From NCBI RefSeq assembly GCF_934190775.1, contig NZ_CAKPTG010000013.1, positions 1-64,000 on the forward strand: 64,000 nucleotides of DNA, written 5' to 3'. The position numbers and the translations under genes were made by a program. The first letter of the stretch is position 1. Each line of letters opens with the position of its first letter. Origin of the DNA: an uncultured Phascolarctobacterium sp. (GTDB lineage: Bacteria > Bacillota > Negativicutes > Acidaminococcales > Acidaminococcaceae). Under the pieces are notes generated by a model. The model made no database searches and had not been told where the DNA came from. It worked only from the letters and a program-made list of their open reading frames with translations. This document shows positions 1 through 8,451 of the stretch, piece after piece.

Positions 1-10
1 TTTGTCTTTA

Positions 11-69
11 ATAAAAAATAAGTGCCGGTAGTCTCGATCTTATTTTAGACCAAGACCCCAACACTTATT
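11..69 (-). terminator. Probable terminator after the asparaginase gene
   Basis: Arms AATAAGTG and CACTTATT (17-24 and 62-69) can pair. Read on the minus strand they are followed by a T-rich run at 11-16. The loop is long (about 37 nt) but contains a second possible pairing, GTCT with AGAC. It lies just past the stop of the asparaginase gene, which fits transcription termination. Confidence 0.5.
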
Positions 70-86
70 ATAGAACCGTTTATCTT

Positions 87-1088
87 TTAATAACGGCTAA
101 AAATCTCCTGCACCTCGCTGCGCTCGTGCATCCGCAAAAGCGCCAGCTGCAGCAAAAGGCGTGCCTTTTGCGGATTCAGGTTATCCGCATACAGGAAGCC
201 CTGCTCCTGCCAACGCTCCAAGCCTGCGGCAACAATACCGCTGCCGGTGCGGCTGGAACGCACAACCACAACGCCGCGGCTGACAGCCTCCGCCAGCGCC
301 ACCTCCACAGCCTCATGAATGCTGCCCATGCCACTGCCGGCGTAGATAAGACCACGCGCGCCTGCTGCTAATGCTGCATCCACAAATACGCGGTCCTCAC
401 CGATATGCGTATAAATGATATCTACGCGCGGCAAAGCAGTAACACCGCTTACATCAAATTCGCTCTGCAAAGTGTGCGGACGCATACTGCGGTAGTAGTA
501 ACGCACCTCACCGCCGACGATGAAGCCCAAAGGACCGCCGTTCGGCGCTTTGAACGTTGCCACATTCGCCGTGTTTGTCTTGGTCACGTCACGGCCGCTG
601 TAGATTTCATCGTTCATCATCACCAGCACGCCCTGTCCGGCACTGGCAACGTCTGTTGCTGCCTTCACAGCGTTGATGATATTCAAAGGTCCGTCGGCAC
701 TGACTGCGGTGGCAGGACGCATCGCGCCCACGAGCACCACCGGCTTAGCACTCTTCACCGTCAGGTTCAGAAAGAAGGCCGTTTCTTCCATAGTATCAGT
801 ACCATGGGTAATAACAACGCCGTCGACATTCTCCTGTGCCAGCAGCTCATTGCAGCGCTGCGCCAGGCGCAGCAGCAACGCGTCCGTAAGACTGCTGCTG
901 TCGATATTGCACAGCTGCTCGCCGCTGATATTTGCCAGCTCGCCCAGTTCAGGCACACCTGCCAGCAAATCGGCAACGCTGTAGGCCCCGGCAGTATAGC
1001 CTGTCATTTGGGTACCGGAAGCAGCCTTACCGGCAATAGTGCCGCCGGTTGCTAAAATCACAATGTTCTTCAACTCAGTTTTTTCCAT
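87..1088 (-). CDS. ansB: Type II L-asparaginase
   Basis: Hydrolyses L-asparagine to aspartate and ammonia. The N-terminal active-site block ATGGTIAG (residues 13-20, nucleophile Thr17) and the second block HGTDTMEET (from His95, Thr97-Asp98) are both intact. GAMRP and the SADGPLN segment are also conserved. At 333 aa it has normal family length. The start is set by AGGAGGT seven bases upstream of ATG 1088; a further upstream ATG at 1106 lacks such a site. No signal peptide is visible, although many type II enzymes are periplasmic, so a cytosolic location is likely here. It sits beside ammonium transport and glutamine synthetase genes, so a nitrogen-supply role fits. The ansB symbol reflects sequence type, not demonstrated kinetics. 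Confidence 0.9.
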   Translation of the reverse strand: MEKTELKNIVILATGGTIAGKAASGTQMTGYTAGAYSVADLLAGVPELGELANISGEQLCNIDSSSLTDALLLRLAQRCNELLAQENVDGVVITHGTDTMEETAFFLNLTVKSAKPVVLVGAMRPATAVSADGPLNIINAVKAATDVASAGQGVLVMMNDEIYSGRDVTKTNTANVATFKAPNGGPLGFIVGGEVRYYYRSMRPHTLQSEFDVSGVTALPRVDIIYTHIGEDRVFVDAALAAGARGLIYAGSGMGSIHEAVEVALAEAVSRGVVVVRSSRTGSGIVAAGLERWQEQGFLYADNLNPQKARLLLQLALLRMHERSEVQEIFSRY

Positions 1089-1129
1089 CAGCCTGACCTC
1101 CTTCAATCCTTCAGCTTCACCGCCAATGC

Positions 1130-1558
1130 TTATTTTACCAGGCCCTTTTCCTGCAGATAATCAGATACCATATCTGCCGCTTCGGCAGTAATTTTAATGC
1201 ATTTAGTTCTGTATTCCGGTGTGCCAAAGCTCAGGCGGTTCAGTGCTCTGCAGCAGGAAGTACCGAAATGCTTGGTAAAACGCTCATGGAACTCATGCGT
1301 ATATTTATAGACCTCCGTCTGATGCTTTTCGGACGTATCCAATCTGCCAACGATAGAGCTGATAACCAGGCAGGAACCGCTCAGCGCACCGCACACGCAG
1401 CCGCTGCGGCCGATACCGCCACCCATACCGGACACCATGCGGATTGCTACATCCGGCAGGCCCAGCTCTAAGCCTTCGTTACACGCCTTAACTACGGATT
1501 CTACGCAGTTATTGCCATCGTTATGGTACTGCTCTGCTAAATCATAAATTTCTTTCAT
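1130..1558 (-). CDS. C_GCAxxG_C_C family protein (putative redox protein)
   Basis: A 142-aa soluble protein with cysteines in the arrangement of the C_GCAxxG_C_C family: an early NCVESV cysteine, CVCGALSGSC in the middle, and a CC pair near residue 100. The conserved cysteines suggest metal or redox chemistry, but no biochemical function is firmly established for the family. The gene ends about 40 bp before the asparaginase start on the same strand, so the two may be co-transcribed. It has no signal peptide or membrane segment. Confidence 0.75.
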   Translation of the reverse strand: MKEIYDLAEQYHNDGNNCVESVVKACNEGLELGLPDVAIRMVSGMGGGIGRSGCVCGALSGSCLVISSIVGRLDTSEKHQTEVYKYTHEFHERFTKHFGTSCCRALNRLSFGTPEYRTKCIKITAEAADMVSDYLQEKGLVK

Positions 1559-1659
1559 ATCTTATCCCTCCAAAAAATAACCTAATCTTGTTTATTTTAG
1601 CAAGCATGAGGCAAAATAGCAAGAAAAATGCTGTGACCGAAAAGCCACAGCATTGTATA

Positions 1660-2157
1660 TCAAAGTCCGAACATAGTCTTAGCCAACTTCGTTCCACTCT
1701 CGGTTTTAAAAATCCGCTCCACAGTTTTGGCAATATTCTCCTTCGGCGTACCATCCTCATAAAAGTTTACTATAAAATCAGCTTCCACAAGCAGCTGATA
1801 ATCAAGACCGTCAATCATATTATACGTATGGTGATGACCGACAAGATAGCAGATGCGTTCAATTTTTTCAGGGGCATAGCCAACCTTTTGCAAAAGCTCG
1901 CGTGCTACCGCAGGTCCCTCCTGCTCCTGAATTTTGCCTGTGCAGTGACCGGCACCGTACTTAGCCTCGCCGGGTTTAATACCGCAGTCATGCACAAAAC
2001 CGGCCGCCTCCACAAGCTCTGTAAGCTCTGCATCCGCACCCTCGCTCTCAGCCAGCTGCCTGGCCAGGCTGGCAACCTTGATAAAATGCTGACAGCGGCG
2101 TGCATCTCCAGCAAAAAATTTTATCATCTCATTATATAAAGCAACGTTTTTATTCAT
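1660..2157 (-). CDS. HD-domain phosphohydrolase
   Basis: A 165-aa protein with the HD-superfamily metal-binding pattern: His24 in QHFIKVA, the HD pair in FVHDCGI (residues 56-57), GHHH near residue 112 and a later Asp in VEADFIV. Such small HD proteins are usually metal-dependent phosphohydrolases; the substrate cannot be read from the sequence. ATG 2157 is preceded by GGAGTG at a suitable distance. The open frame extends upstream to 2307, but that extension runs through the intergenic terminator and has low-quality residues, so it is not counted as coding. Confidence 0.75.
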   Translation of the reverse strand: MNKNVALYNEMIKFFAGDARRCQHFIKVASLARQLAESEGADAELTELVEAAGFVHDCGIKPGEAKYGAGHCTGKIQEQEGPAVARELLQKVGYAPEKIERICYLVGHHHTYNMIDGLDYQLLVEADFIVNFYEDGTPKENIAKTVERIFKTESGTKLAKTMFGL

Positions 2158-2274
2158 AGCATTCACTCCAATCCGACTAAAATACGATTCAATCTTATTT
2201 TGGCCTAAACAATGCAGTTTTGCAAGTTTTTTCGCCATAATAATATTATAAAAGCATTCTCCCCCAACACACAG

Positions 2275-2317
2275 AAAAGCGCTCTTAGCCTGCATTACGC
2301 AAGACACCGAGCGCCTT
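2275..2317 (-). terminator. Terminator after the ammonium channel gene
   Basis: Arms AAGCGCTC and GAGCGCCTT at 2277-2284 and 2309-2317 form a stem. Read on the minus strand it ends in a short T run (GCGCTTTTC). It lies about 40 bp past the stop of the Amt-PII gene. Confidence 0.6.
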
Positions 2318-2354
2318 CCTGTTTTATTAGGGAGTTTGATTAGGGAGAAGCAAA

Positions 2355-4031
2355 TTATTTTTCCTCAATAGGATAATCCTGCAGAGCATCATAGCCTGTT
2401 TCACCGGTACGAATCTTAACAACGTCTTCAACATCATAGATGAAGATTTTGCCATCGCCGTATTTGCCGGTGTACAGAACCTGCTTAGCAACATTGACTA
2501 CTGCTGCAACAGGAATTGCGGAAACAATCATTTCAACCTTTACCTTCGGCAGCAGGTGAGCTGCAACCTCAGCACCACGATACATTTCCGTGGAGCCCTT
2601 CTGGATGCCGTAGCCCAGAACCTTGGTAACAGTCATGCCGGTAATACCCAGCTTATCCAAAGCATTTTTCAATGCTTCGAAACGATTTTGCGAGGTGATA
2701 ATAACAACCTTGCTCATCTTTACTGCGCCTGCAGGCTTAGCTGCAGTTTCTTTGACCGGAGTAACATAAGTAGTAGTAACAGAGGTCTGTGCCTCCAGCG
2801 GAGTTTGCATAAAGTCGGCATAGCTGCTGAGCAGACCATGCTCTTCCATATCCAGACCTTTAATTTCTTCAGATTCCTTAACACGCAGGCCAAAGAGCTT
2901 ATCAAGAACTTTAAAGATAATCGTCATGGTAACTGCAACATAGATTGCTACAACTACAACACCGAGGATTTGTTTTACCAGGAAATCAGTACCGCCACCA
3001 TAGAAGAGGCCGCCGTCAAGAGCGAAGAAGCCGGTTGCGATAGTACCGAAGGCACCGCAGACACCATGAACAGAGATTGCACCAACAGGATCATCAATCT
3101 TCAGCTTTTGGTCGAAGAATTCAACAGCAGCGACTACCAGCACACCGGCAATCAGGCCGATGATTAAAGCGCCGGCCGGGCTTACCATGTCGCAGCCTGC
3201 GGTAATTGCTACCAGACCTGCAAGCACGCCGTTCAGTGTCATGGAAACATCAGGCTTGCCGTAACGAATCCAGGTATAAATCATAGTTGCGGTAGCAGCA
3301 GCTGCTGCAGCCATGTTGGTAGTAATGAAGATGGCACCCATGGAAACCAGAACATCATCACCGGTTGCACAAACGGTAGAAGCACCGTTGAAACCGAACC
3401 AACCGAACCAGAGGAGGAAAACGCCCAAGGCACCAAGCGGAATGCTGTGACCAGGAATAGCGTTTACTGTACCGTCAGCATTGTATTTGCCGATACGTGC
3501 GCCGATCATCTTGGCACCGACAAGAGAAGCAACACCGCCTACCATATGAACGGCAGTGGAACCAGCAAAATCATGGAAGCCCATCTGTGCGAGCCAGCCG
3601 CCGCCCCAAATCCAGTGACCGCTGATCGGATAAATAATAGCGCTGATTAACACGCTGTAAATGCAATATACCAGGAAGTTGGTACGTTCTGCCATAGCAC
3701 CGGAAACAATTGTTGCTGCGGTTGCACAGAACATAGTCTGGAAGATGAAGTACGCTGTGCTAGGATAGCTGGCACCGTAATCACCTTTTACAAAGAAGTC
3801 CGGCGCTCCGATAAAGCCGCCGATATCGGTACCAAACATCAGGCCAAAGCCCAGAACCCAGAAAACTATGGAACCGAGGCACATATCCATGACGTTCTTC
3901 ATGACGATGTTGCCAGCATTTTTAGCTCTGGTAAAGCCTGTTTCAACCATTGCAAAGCCCGGCTGCATAGAGAATACCAGGAAGGCACCTATCAGCACCC
4001 ATATAGTATCGACAGATACATATTTGTCCAT
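2355..4031 (-). CDS. amt: Ammonium transporter fused to a PII signal-protein domain
   Basis: Residues 1 to about 410 form an Amt/Rh-type channel for ammonium uptake, with many hydrophobic helices and motifs such as GFMFG-like and HMVGG segments. After a linker, residues 439-558 are a complete PII (GlnB-like) domain: T-loop region GIQKGSTEMYRG and the C-terminal signature GKYGDGKIFIYDVEDVV. PII normally is a separate protein that plugs the channel when nitrogen is plentiful; here it is tethered. The residue matching the uridylylated Tyr51 of E. coli GlnB is valine (residue 489), so control by that modification is unlikely, and ADP/ATP/2-oxoglutarate binding would have to suffice. It lies downstream of glnN with a terminator between them. 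Confidence 0.92.
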   Translation of the reverse strand: MDKYVSVDTIWVLIGAFLVFSMQPGFAMVETGFTRAKNAGNIVMKNVMDMCLGSIVFWVLGFGLMFGTDIGGFIGAPDFFVKGDYGASYPSTAYFIFQTMFCATAATIVSGAMAERTNFLVYCIYSVLISAIIYPISGHWIWGGGWLAQMGFHDFAGSTAVHMVGGVASLVGAKMIGARIGKYNADGTVNAIPGHSIPLGALGVFLLWFGWFGFNGASTVCATGDDVLVSMGAIFITTNMAAAAAATATMIYTWIRYGKPDVSMTLNGVLAGLVAITAGCDMVSPAGALIIGLIAGVLVVAAVEFFDQKLKIDDPVGAISVHGVCGAFGTIATGFFALDGGLFYGGGTDFLVKQILGVVVVAIYVAVTMTIIFKVLDKLFGLRVKESEEIKGLDMEEHGLLSSYADFMQTPLEAQTSVTTTYVTPVKETAAKPAGAVKMSKVVIITSQNRFEALKNALDKLGITGMTVTKVLGYGIQKGSTEMYRGAEVAAHLLPKVKVEMIVSAIPVAAVVNVAKQVLYTGKYGDGKIFIYDVEDVVKIRTGETGYDALQDYPIEEK

Positions 4032-4103
4032 TTGTAAACACCCCTCAAATTATAATATTTTTTAACGCGTCATTGAGCAGCGCTCACATGGCATTAGCTA
4101 AAG

Positions 4104-4139
4104 AAAAAGGGGCGTACCCGATTTTTCGGATACACCCCA
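4104..4139 (-). terminator. Terminator between glnN and amt
   Basis: On the minus strand a stem of GGGGTGTATCCG with CGGGTACGCCCC around an AAAAAT loop is followed directly by TTTTT. It sits between the glnN stop and the amt start, so amt may depend on readthrough or on its own promoter. Confidence 0.8.
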
Positions 4140-4188
4140 TTGTGTATGAGTTTTTATATTTATATTTTATACCTATTTATCGTTTGAT

Positions 4189-6276
4189 TTATTCATTTAC
4201 ACCAAACAGCAACTCACCATAAGTCGGATAGTCGAGATACTTACCACCGGTCAAAGCTTCGGCAGCATCAACAGCACTTCTCAGCTTGCCCATTTCTTCA
4301 AGAACGGTATCGTGATAGTACAGAGCCTGTTTCTCGCTGTCGCCGATTTCTGCTGCTTCCTTCAGGCCATCTTCCAGCTTCAGGGAGGATGCATACATTT
4401 CGCCGCCTAGCTTGCTCAGCTTATCAGCAAGTGCGCCTTCAAAGCCTGCGCTGACGCCGGCAGCCTTTTTATCCAGTACTGCTTTAGTCAAATCTTCGGT
4501 ATAAGCAGTAACTGCCGGGAGGATATCCTTGTGGAACATATCCAGCATGGTTGCTGCTTCGATGGAAATCGTGGTGCTGTAGTTCTCCAGCAGGATTTCT
4601 ACACGGGATTCAACCTCAGCTTTGGTAAAGATGTTGTGTTTTTCGAACAGCTCAATGTTCTTGGCATGTCCCAGATACGGCAGAGCCTCCGGAGTAGATT
4701 TGAGGTTCAGCAGGCCACGTTTGGCAGCTTCATCAACCCAGGCATCGGTATAACCGTTGCCATTGAAGACGATGCGTTTATGAGCCTTGTAGGTTTCTTT
4801 AACCAGATCATATACTGCTGCTTCCAGGTCAGGAGCATCTGCCAGCTTATCGGCAAATTCATCCAGCTCTTCGGCAACGATGGTGTTCAGTACGATGTTG
4901 GGGCCGGCGATGGAGAACATGCTGCCCAGCATACGGAATTCAAATTTATTGCCGGTGAAGGCGAACGGAGAGGTTCTGTTTCTGTCGGTGTTATCCTTAA
5001 CCAGAGCAGGAATCGTATCGTCGCTTACCTTGATGTAGCTTTCCGGATTGCCGTTGTAAACCTTGTCTGCTGCAATAGCTTCAAGAACTGCAGTCAGCTC
5101 AGTGCCAAGGAACATGGAAACGATAGCCGGAGGAGCTTCGTTAGCGCCCAGACGATGGTCATTGCCGGCGCTGGCAACAGATACACGCAGCAAATCCTGA
5201 TATTCATCAACTGCTTTGATGATTGCTGCCAGGAAGGTCAGGAAGCGGATGTTTTTGTACGGCTCCTTGCCGGGATCCAGCAGGTTCAGGCCTTCTTCCG
5301 TAGATAAGGACCAGTTGTTATGCTTACCGCTGCCGTTTACGCCATCAAAAGGTTTTTCATGCAGCAGGCAAACAAGACCATGACGCAGAGCAACACGTTT
5401 CATGAATTCCATCATCAGTTGGTTATGGTCAGATGCTACGTTTGTAGTGGTGAAGATAGGTGCCAGCTCGTGCTGTGCCGGAGCAACCTCGTTATGCTCG
5501 GTTTTGGCAAGTACGCCCAGCTTCCACAGCTCATCGTCCAGATCCTTCATGAAGGAAAGAACTCTTTGTTTGATAATGCCGAAGTAGTGGTCGTCCAGCT
5601 CCTGCCCACGCGGAGATTTCGCACCGAAAAGGGTACGACCGGTGTAAACCAGGTCTTTACGTTTTTCCCACATTTTTTTATCTACGAGGAAATATTCCTG
5701 TTCCGGACCAACAGTACTGTTGACGCGGATAGTATCAATGCCGAACAGCTTCAGCAGCTTGCAGGCTGCTTTGCTGGCTGCATTCATAGAACGCAGCAGC
5801 GGAGTCTTTTTATCCAGCACTTCGCCGGTGTAGGAGCAGAAGGCTGTAGGAATGCACAGGCAGTTATCTTTGATAAATGCATAGGAGGTCGGGTCCCATG
5901 CTGTATAGCCACGAGCTTCGAAGGTTGCACGTAAGCCGCCGGACGGGAAGCTGGAAGCATCAGGCTCGCCCTGAATCAGCTCTTTGCCGGAGAAGTCCAT
6001 GATTACACGGCCTTCAGCAGTAGGAGAAATGAAGCTTTCATGCTTTTCAGCAGTAATACCGGTCATCGGTTGGAACCAATGGGTGAAATGAGTGCAGCCA
6101 TGCTCCAGAGCCCAGTCTTTCATAGCATTGGCAATGATATTAGCAATTTCCAGATTCAGCGGAGTGCCTGCCAGCACTGCTGCCTTATATGCCTTATAGG
6201 TTGCAGTCGGCAGACGGTCCTTCATAACGCTTTCGTTAAAAACTAAGCTGCCAAACAGTTTCGGTACATCATTCAT
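4189..6276 (-). CDS. glnN: Glutamine synthetase type III
   Basis: Makes glutamine from glutamate, ammonia and ATP in the cytoplasm. Its 695 aa is typical of the type III (GlnN) enzyme, much longer than the roughly 450 aa of type I. Type III hallmarks include an early WFQPMTG segment, GPEQEYFLVD for metal and substrate binding, a NEVAPAQHELAP block and a GSGKHNNWSL active-site segment. The start follows AGGGAGGTTT. It is transcribed from a strong promoter at 6548-6576 through a leader of about 265 nt containing two stable hairpins. With the Amt-PII gene downstream and an asparaginase beyond, it forms a nitrogen-assimilation neighbourhood. Confidence 0.95.
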   Translation of the reverse strand: MNDVPKLFGSLVFNESVMKDRLPTATYKAYKAAVLAGTPLNLEIANIIANAMKDWALEHGCTHFTHWFQPMTGITAEKHESFISPTAEGRVIMDFSGKELIQGEPDASSFPSGGLRATFEARGYTAWDPTSYAFIKDNCLCIPTAFCSYTGEVLDKKTPLLRSMNAASKAACKLLKLFGIDTIRVNSTVGPEQEYFLVDKKMWEKRKDLVYTGRTLFGAKSPRGQELDDHYFGIIKQRVLSFMKDLDDELWKLGVLAKTEHNEVAPAQHELAPIFTTTNVASDHNQLMMEFMKRVALRHGLVCLLHEKPFDGVNGSGKHNNWSLSTEEGLNLLDPGKEPYKNIRFLTFLAAIIKAVDEYQDLLRVSVASAGNDHRLGANEAPPAIVSMFLGTELTAVLEAIAADKVYNGNPESYIKVSDDTIPALVKDNTDRNRTSPFAFTGNKFEFRMLGSMFSIAGPNIVLNTIVAEELDEFADKLADAPDLEAAVYDLVKETYKAHKRIVFNGNGYTDAWVDEAAKRGLLNLKSTPEALPYLGHAKNIELFEKHNIFTKAEVESRVEILLENYSTTISIEAATMLDMFHKDILPAVTAYTEDLTKAVLDKKAAGVSAGFEGALADKLSKLGGEMYASSLKLEDGLKEAAEIGDSEKQALYYHDTVLEEMGKLRSAVDAAEALTGGKYLDYPTYGELLFGVNE

Positions 6277-6392
6277 TGTAAAACCTCCCTAATTTCTCTC
6301 TGAGAATTTCCTTGGGTTTACGAAGTGTAAGCCCCTCATTTGAAATACAGTTTTTTGTGCTTTACAGATTTTCTTCTCTCTGGCTCTGTAAA

Positions 6393-6541
6393 TAAGAAAG
6401 CACCGTCAGCTGCGCCCTGCGCTGCTACGGTGCTTCGTTGCACTTATCATGGGTAAGAGGATAATTCTCACCGCTGATATAAAAGAAAAAGCAACTACGA
6501 AGTTTGGATCTTTCAATCCAACAACCACGTCGTTGCTTTAT
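6393..6541 (-). promoter_or_regulatory. Structured leader of glnN with terminator-like hairpin
   Basis: Transcribed on the minus strand from about 6541. The first structure (6481-6538) pairs AAGCAAC with GTTGCTT, has an inner stem TTGGAT/ATCCAA closing a six-base loop, and is followed by TTTTTCTTTT, so it looks like an intrinsic terminator placed at the very start of the transcript. A second hairpin (6393-6432) pairs AGCACCGT with ACGGTGCT and is followed by a T-rich stretch. This suggests attenuation control of glutamine synthetase. ANTAR-protein antitermination is known for some clostridial glutamine synthetase genes, but the loop here does not clearly match the ANTAR consensus. Confidence 0.55.
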
Positions 6542-6547
6542 GCGCTT

Positions 6548-6576
6548 ATTATAATACTAGGATTTTAATTTGTAAA
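6548..6576 (-). promoter_or_regulatory. Sigma-70 type promoter for glnN
   Basis: On the minus strand, TTTACA at 6571-6576, a 17-bp spacer, then a perfect TATAAT at 6548-6553. Transcription would begin near 6541, immediately ahead of the leader hairpins. Confidence 0.75.
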
Positions 6577-6866
6577 GGGGGTAAGAGGAAAATTTTTTAA
6601 TTTTTTTCTGCGTATACTAAAAAGGTATGCTTATTTTTGACTACAACAGCAGAGATTTTTATCAGATATAACTGATAAAAATCTAAAATCACGAAAAGTT
6701 TCAGTTATATCTGATAGAATTTCAAATATCAAAACAGATGACCAGACTTATGCCAACCATGATTTATCTCCTACCTCAGCAGGATTTTTGCGTTCTGTAA
6801 AGAATTGTACAGTATAAAGTATGCAATGCAAAACGCAAGATAACTAATTGCCAAGGAGGTACCCTT
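6577..6866. promoter_or_regulatory. Intergenic region with inverted repeats upstream of the hydrogenase gene
   Basis: It contains a perfect 13-bp inverted repeat, AGATTTTTATCAG and CTGATAAAAATCT (6653-6665 and 6672-6684), and an exact inverted copy of the 15-bp core ATCAGATATAACTGA (6661-6675) at 6701-6715. The core could pair either locally or with the distant copy, or could be a two-site operator. The rest holds no gene. An AAGGAGGT ribosome site lies eight bases before the hydrogenase ATG. Confidence 0.5.
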
Positions 6867-8324
6867 ATGGAATTAACCGCTGTTGCGCAGCTGCGCCGCA
6901 TGGTACTGGAGCATTTATCCCGCTACACCTGGAATAACGAGCTGCCTGACCACGTCTACGATATTCTGCAGGAGGTACGCGAGGACACTCCGCGCTACCG
7001 CTGCTGTGTTTATAAAGAAAGAGCCGTACTGAAAAACCGTATTGATATGGCGCTGGGCCAGGAGTGCTCCAGCAATATCATCGAGGCTGCCAAGCTGACG
7101 CTGAACGAGCCTGAGCGCACCGATTTACCGATTATCGACGTGCTGCCCGCAGCCTGCGACCAATGCCCGATTGATGCTTATTATGTTACAGATATGTGCC
7201 GTCACTGCATCACCCACAAATGCATGAATAACTGCCCGAAAAAGGCTATCAGCATTATTCAGGACCGTGCCTTTATCGATAAGACCAAATGCATTGAATG
7301 CGGACGCTGCAAGCAGATGTGCCCCTACGGTGCGATTATCGAAATCCATCGTCCCTGCGTGCGCGCCTGCGCAATCGGTGCCATCAGCATCGGTGAAAAC
7401 CGCAAGGCTGTCATTGACCACGAAAAATGTGTTTCCTGTGGTGCCTGCCGCAACGCCTGCCCCTTCGGCGCTATCGACGAGCGCAGCAATATTATCCGCG
7501 TTATCCGCGAAATTCAGCAGGGCAAGCAGGTTATCGCCCTTGTGGCACCTTCCATCGTAGGCCAATACGGTTTAAAGATTACTATGTCACAAATTTACGA
7601 GGCACTTCAGAAAGCAGGCTTCGCTGAGGTCGTAGAGGTTGGCGTTGGCGCCGATATCACCAGCGTTAAGGAGGCAGAGGAATATCTGGAGAAGGTTCCT
7701 GCCAAGCAGGGTTTTATGACCAGCTCCTGCTGCCCTGCCTTTGTTAAGCTGATTAAAACGCAGGTGCCGGAGGCTGCAGACAAAATTTCCGACACTCCCT
7801 CCCCCATGCTTACCTGCGCTGAGTTGATTAAGCAAAAATATCCTTATGCCGTTACCGTGTTCATCGGCCCCTGCATTGCCAAAAAGGTAGAAGCACGCGA
7901 GCACCGCGAAACGATCAATTATGTGCTGACATTTGAAGAAATTATGTGCATGCTGGAGGGCAAGGATATCAAATTTGCGGAAATGAGCGGTGATACTGCT
8001 TATGAACGCGATGCCTCCAAGCTTGGCCTGAGCTTCCCGCTGACTGCCGGAGTAAGTGCTGCCGTGCAGGATACGGTTGCTGCTATGGGCGGTGAGGTGC
8101 ATAACGCACAATACTGCTCCGGACTGGATAAATGCCGTGATACGGTTAAGGCTGCTACCGCAGGCAAGCTCGACTGCAGCTATATCGAAGGCATGGCCTG
8201 CTCCAACGGCTGTATCGACGGTCCTGCTGCCGTAGGCGACTTCCACATCACGAAGGTTGCCCTAACGAAATATGCTTCAGCAGCCCCCAATAAGCAGGCT
8301 GCTGAAGACAAGCACACAAAATAA
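6867..8324 (+). CDS. [FeFe]-hydrogenase, monomeric group-B type
   Basis: A 485-aa iron-sulfur enzyme for reversible proton reduction. The N-terminal half has ferredoxin-like [4Fe-4S] clusters: CRHCITHKC...C near 111-123, CIECGRCKQMC at 142-152 with a further CVRAC, and CVSCGACRNAC at 188-198. The H-cluster domain shows L1 TSSCCP (285-290), L2 GPCIAKK (334-340) and L3 EGMACSNGC (441-449). The TSSCCPAFV form and short C-terminus are like the group-B family rather than classical clostridial HydA. There is no signal peptide, so it should be cytosolic with ferredoxin as likely electron partner. It is a single gene without maturases nearby and has a strong ribosome site and its own terminator. Confidence 0.92.
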   Translation: MELTAVAQLRRMVLEHLSRYTWNNELPDHVYDILQEVREDTPRYRCCVYKERAVLKNRIDMALGQECSSNIIEAAKLTLNEPERTDLPIIDVLPAACDQCPIDAYYVTDMCRHCITHKCMNNCPKKAISIIQDRAFIDKTKCIECGRCKQMCPYGAIIEIHRPCVRACAIGAISIGENRKAVIDHEKCVSCGACRNACPFGAIDERSNIIRVIREIQQGKQVIALVAPSIVGQYGLKITMSQIYEALQKAGFAEVVEVGVGADITSVKEAEEYLEKVPAKQGFMTSSCCPAFVKLIKTQVPEAADKISDTPSPMLTCAELIKQKYPYAVTVFIGPCIAKKVEAREHRETINYVLTFEEIMCMLEGKDIKFAEMSGDTAYERDASKLGLSFPLTAGVSAAVQDTVAAMGGEVHNAQYCSGLDKCRDTVKAATAGKLDCSYIEGMACSNGCIDGPAAVGDFHITKVALTKYASAAPNKQAAEDKHTK

Positions 8325-8335
8325 AAACTTAAAGC

Positions 8336-8374
8336 CTATCCCTTCTGTCATACCGGCAGAGGGGATAGTTTGTT
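8336..8374 (+). terminator. Terminator after the hydrogenase gene
   Basis: Arms CTATCCCTTCTG and CAGAGGGGATAG surround a short loop and are followed by TTTGTT. It lies 12 bp past the hydrogenase stop. Confidence 0.65.
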
Positions 8375-8451
8375 AATAGCAGGATTTTAGTCTGCTAAAA
8401 TCATAGAGTGCGTTTTACTGCGCACTAAAAAGAACGGAGATTCCCAAACAA

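Noticed and set aside
6393..6541. Known glutamine riboswitch or clear ANTAR hairpin in the glnN leader
   Set aside because: The stems and the six-base loop TGAAAG do not match the glnA riboswitch or the ANTAR loop pattern (A at 1, G at 4); left as an unassigned leader.
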